This document shows positions 4,867 through 6,134 of a DNA stretch of 6,134 nt, one piece after another (within the stretch, counting starts at the first letter, position 1; the number at the start of each line of letters is the position of its first letter). The notes under the pieces were generated by a model. It ran no database searches and was not told the origin of the DNA. It worked only from the letters and a program-made list of their open reading frames with translations. The stretch lies in assembly GCA_964393335.1 (NCBI GenBank), contig CAYMTN010000291.1:1-6134 (forward strand), given 5' to 3'. Made by a program: the position numbers and the translations under genes. This DNA is from CAYMTN01 sp964393335. GTDB lineage: Bacteria > Chloroflexota > Anaerolineae > Aggregatilineales > Aggregatilineaceae.

Positions 4867-5104
4867 GTTGTATTCTGAGGTGGTGCTAACGCGTGATTTT
4901 CCTGAATTCCGGTTGAAACAGGGAGATATCGCCACGCTGATTGAATTTCTCGAACATCCCGCCGGAGGTGAAGAGGGGTGTATCCTGGAAATCTTCAATG
5001 TGCTGGGGGAATCGATTGACGTGATCACCGTCCCCCTGTCGGCAGTTGCGCCCCTGCGGGCCGATCAAGTGCCGTCGGCACGTACCCTGGCGCATACGGC
5101 ATAA
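4853..5104 (+). CDS. DUF4926-family protein
   Basis: The 83-residue product fits DUF4926: an N-terminal LYSEVVLTRDFPEFRLKQGD (the usual D-V-V-L-x-x-D-x-P-E-x-x-L-x-x-G-D signature), a G-x-I/A-T-L-I-E-F-L strand, and EEGCILEIFNVLGESIDVITV before a terminal strand. These small beta-rich proteins resemble SH3-like or KOW-like barrels. ATG at 4853 follows AAGGAG (4839-4844) at 8 nt and lies inside the end of the DUF6883 gene. The last 17 residues or so extend beyond the usual DUF4926 core. Proposed role: partner (perhaps antidote) of the DUF6883 protein. The family call is good; function is unknown. Confidence 0.83.
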   Translation: MTKLELYSEVVLTRDFPEFRLKQGDIATLIEFLEHPAGGEEGCILEIFNVLGESIDVITVPLSAVAPLRADQVPSARTLAHTA

Positions 5105-5109
5105 TCCTT

Positions 5110-5145
5110 CCCGGCGGCAGACACGCGATCGTACCTTCCGCCGGG
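5110..5145. terminator. Hairpin between the DUF4926 gene and the convergent portal gene
   Basis: CCCGGCGG (5110-5117) and CCGCCGGG (5138-5145) form a perfect 8-bp stem with a 20-nt loop. It lies 5 nt after the DUF4926 stop and 15 nt beyond the portal stop. There is no U-tract on the plus strand and the loop is long, so it is only a possible terminator. Confidence 0.35.
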
Positions 5146-5160
5146 TGTGCCGGGTGCGGC

Positions 5161-6134
5161 CTATGTGCGCGGTGAATCCGCTGCGTCGGGTGCGGGGGCG
5201 TCCGTGTCGTTGGGGGAACTCTCCGCGCGCGCGACCTCGCCCACGCCTGGCGGCGTGACCTCGCCCGCGCTATCGGGCACGCTCGCACGCGGACCATCGC
5301 CCCACGCGACCGGCCCGACCTGGAAATACCGCGCGCGGATTTCGTTGACGCTCAGCACGCCGTCCGCCGCGCGCAGTTCCTCGACCATCTGCGATCTATC
5401 CTGCGGGCGAACGTCGTCGAAGCGCCCGGCGAGGTCCGTGCCGTAGAATGGCAGCAGGTCGGTCGTGATCTTCTCCGCGATGCGGACCAGTTTGGGCCAC
5501 AGCGTACGCTCGATAAAGACCCGCTCGCCGACCAGGGCGTTTGCTTCGGTGGCGTTTTCGCTGAACATGCCAACCGGGATGCCGAAGATCTGGAAAATCT
5601 CCTCGCGGTTGAAGCGCCGCGCGTTTAGAAAATCCATGTCCTGCTGGCTCAGCCCGACGCTGTGCCATTCGACCGCCGCGCCGCGCAGAAACGCCGTTTT
5701 GCGCTCGTGCCCGCCATACGCGGCGCGCCACTCGCGCTTGAGACGCTCGAAATCGGCGTCGTTCACTCGCTCACGGATCGCCACGATGCCCGCCGGAACG
5801 GCCATCCCATCCCCGAAGTAGCGGCGGTTCCAGTCGGCCATCGCGCGATCGGATTCGACGGCCAGCCGGGCCGCTTCGAGGGCGCTCAGGCCGTAATAAT
5901 CGTTAGCAGGATGCCAGCGCCGGAAATGCACGACTTCCGCAGCGTCAAGCGGAATCTGCCGCCCGTCCACCTCGTACACGTACCCGCGCACGCCACGCGC
6001 CGCGTCCGGCACGATCCGCACGCGATCCGGGCGCAGCGGCCACAGTTCCTGCGGCGTGCCGCCCGGTTCCCCGGCCAGAAACCAGTACGCATTGCCGTGA
6101 ATCTCCAGGTTGCCGACCGTGTGCTCGATCAGCT
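5161..6134 (-). CDS. HK97-type phage portal protein, C-terminal part (5' end beyond window)
   Basis: The frame is open to the right edge and ends in TAG at 5163-5161; 323 codons are visible. Motifs match HK97-family portals (Phage_portal, PF04860): GNAYW and ELWPLRPDRV near the visible start, AAEVVHFR, YYGLSALEAARLA in the wing/stem region, and the EEIFQIFGIPVGMF clip-region motif followed by E...LV..R.F.ERTLWP. The last 40 or so residues are Pro/Ala/Asp-rich and likely disordered. A portal forms the dodecameric DNA entry channel of the capsid. In HK97-order phages the protease and major capsid genes follow the portal on the same strand; here the next genes are convergent and not phage-like, so this looks like a prophage edge, a remnant or a gene-transfer-agent piece. 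The protein itself appears intact, with no frameshift in the visible part. Confidence 0.93.
   Translation of the reverse strand, partial: LIEHTVGNLEIHGNAYWFLAGEPGGTPQELWPLRPDRVRIVPDAARGVRGYVYEVDGRQIPLDAAEVVHFRRWHPANDYYGLSALEAARLAVESDRAMADWNRRYFGDGMAVPAGIVAIRERVNDADFERLKREWRAAYGGHERKTAFLRGAAVEWHSVGLSQQDMDFLNARRFNREEIFQIFGIPVGMFSENATEANALVGERVFIERTLWPKLVRIAEKITTDLLPFYGTDLAGRFDDVRPQDRSQMVEELRAADGVLSVNEIRARYFQVGPVAWGDGPRASVPDSAGEVTPPGVGEVARAESSPNDTDAPAPDAADSPRT

Noticed and set aside
5147..5446. Plus-strand open frames opposite the portal gene
   Set aside because: They are antisense to well-conserved portal motifs and have low-complexity Ser/Arg/Pro composition.

Overview
The window is GC-rich bacterial chromosomal DNA with Shine-Dalgarno-led genes on both strands. 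The mix is a TIR protein with PBS-lyase-type HEAT repeats, a MerR/TipAS regulator, a DUF6883-DUF4926 pair, a RidA protein and a ferredoxin-cupin fusion. It resembles accessory regions of Chloroflexota (Anaerolineae-like) or other large-genome soil and sediment bacteria. That taxonomic guess is inference only; no rRNA or marker gene is present.

Layout from left to right. Positions 1-653, minus strand: a 39-codon ORF with a strong ribosome binding site, overlapping by 3 bases a GTG-started 4Fe-4S ferredoxin-like protein that reads without a stop into a cupin domain and runs off the left edge. Positions 654-722: a divergent promoter region. Positions 723-1073, plus strand: a RidA/YjgF-family protein. 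Positions 1074-1142: a convergent gap with a 10-bp GC-rich hairpin. Positions 1143-2843, minus strand: a 566-residue protein with an N-terminal TIR domain, a charged Pro/Arg linker, about ten HEAT repeats and an acidic tail. Positions 2844-3154: a 311-bp gap with a credible minus-strand promoter. Positions 3155-3526, minus strand: a stand-alone HEAT protein. Positions 3527-3701: a divergent regulatory region with a MerR-type 19-bp-spacer promoter and a palindrome in the spacer. Positions 3702-4460, plus strand: a MerR/TipAS regulator with a likely internal start that would make a TipAS-like short form. Positions 4525-4866 and 4853-5104, plus strand: overlapping DUF6883 and DUF4926 genes. Positions 5105-5160: a convergent gap with a hairpin. 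From 5161 to the right edge, minus strand: the C-terminal part of an HK97-type phage portal protein.

How the parts may work together. The TIR-HEAT protein looks like a regulated NAD-consuming (or TIR-signalling) effector whose HEAT solenoid would sense a partner or ligand. The small HEAT protein just upstream may be its paralogous partner or a remnant. The MerR/TipAS gene looks like a self-contained drug-responsive regulator that controls its own promoter and may sequester drug through the short form. The DUF6883-DUF4926 pair is a translationally coupled accessory module of unknown function. The portal gene marks the edge of a prophage or prophage remnant: no protease or capsid gene follows it, as would be expected in HK97 order.

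The strongest candidates for something new are the TIR-HEAT/HEAT locus and the ferredoxin-cupin fusion with its small upstream ORF.
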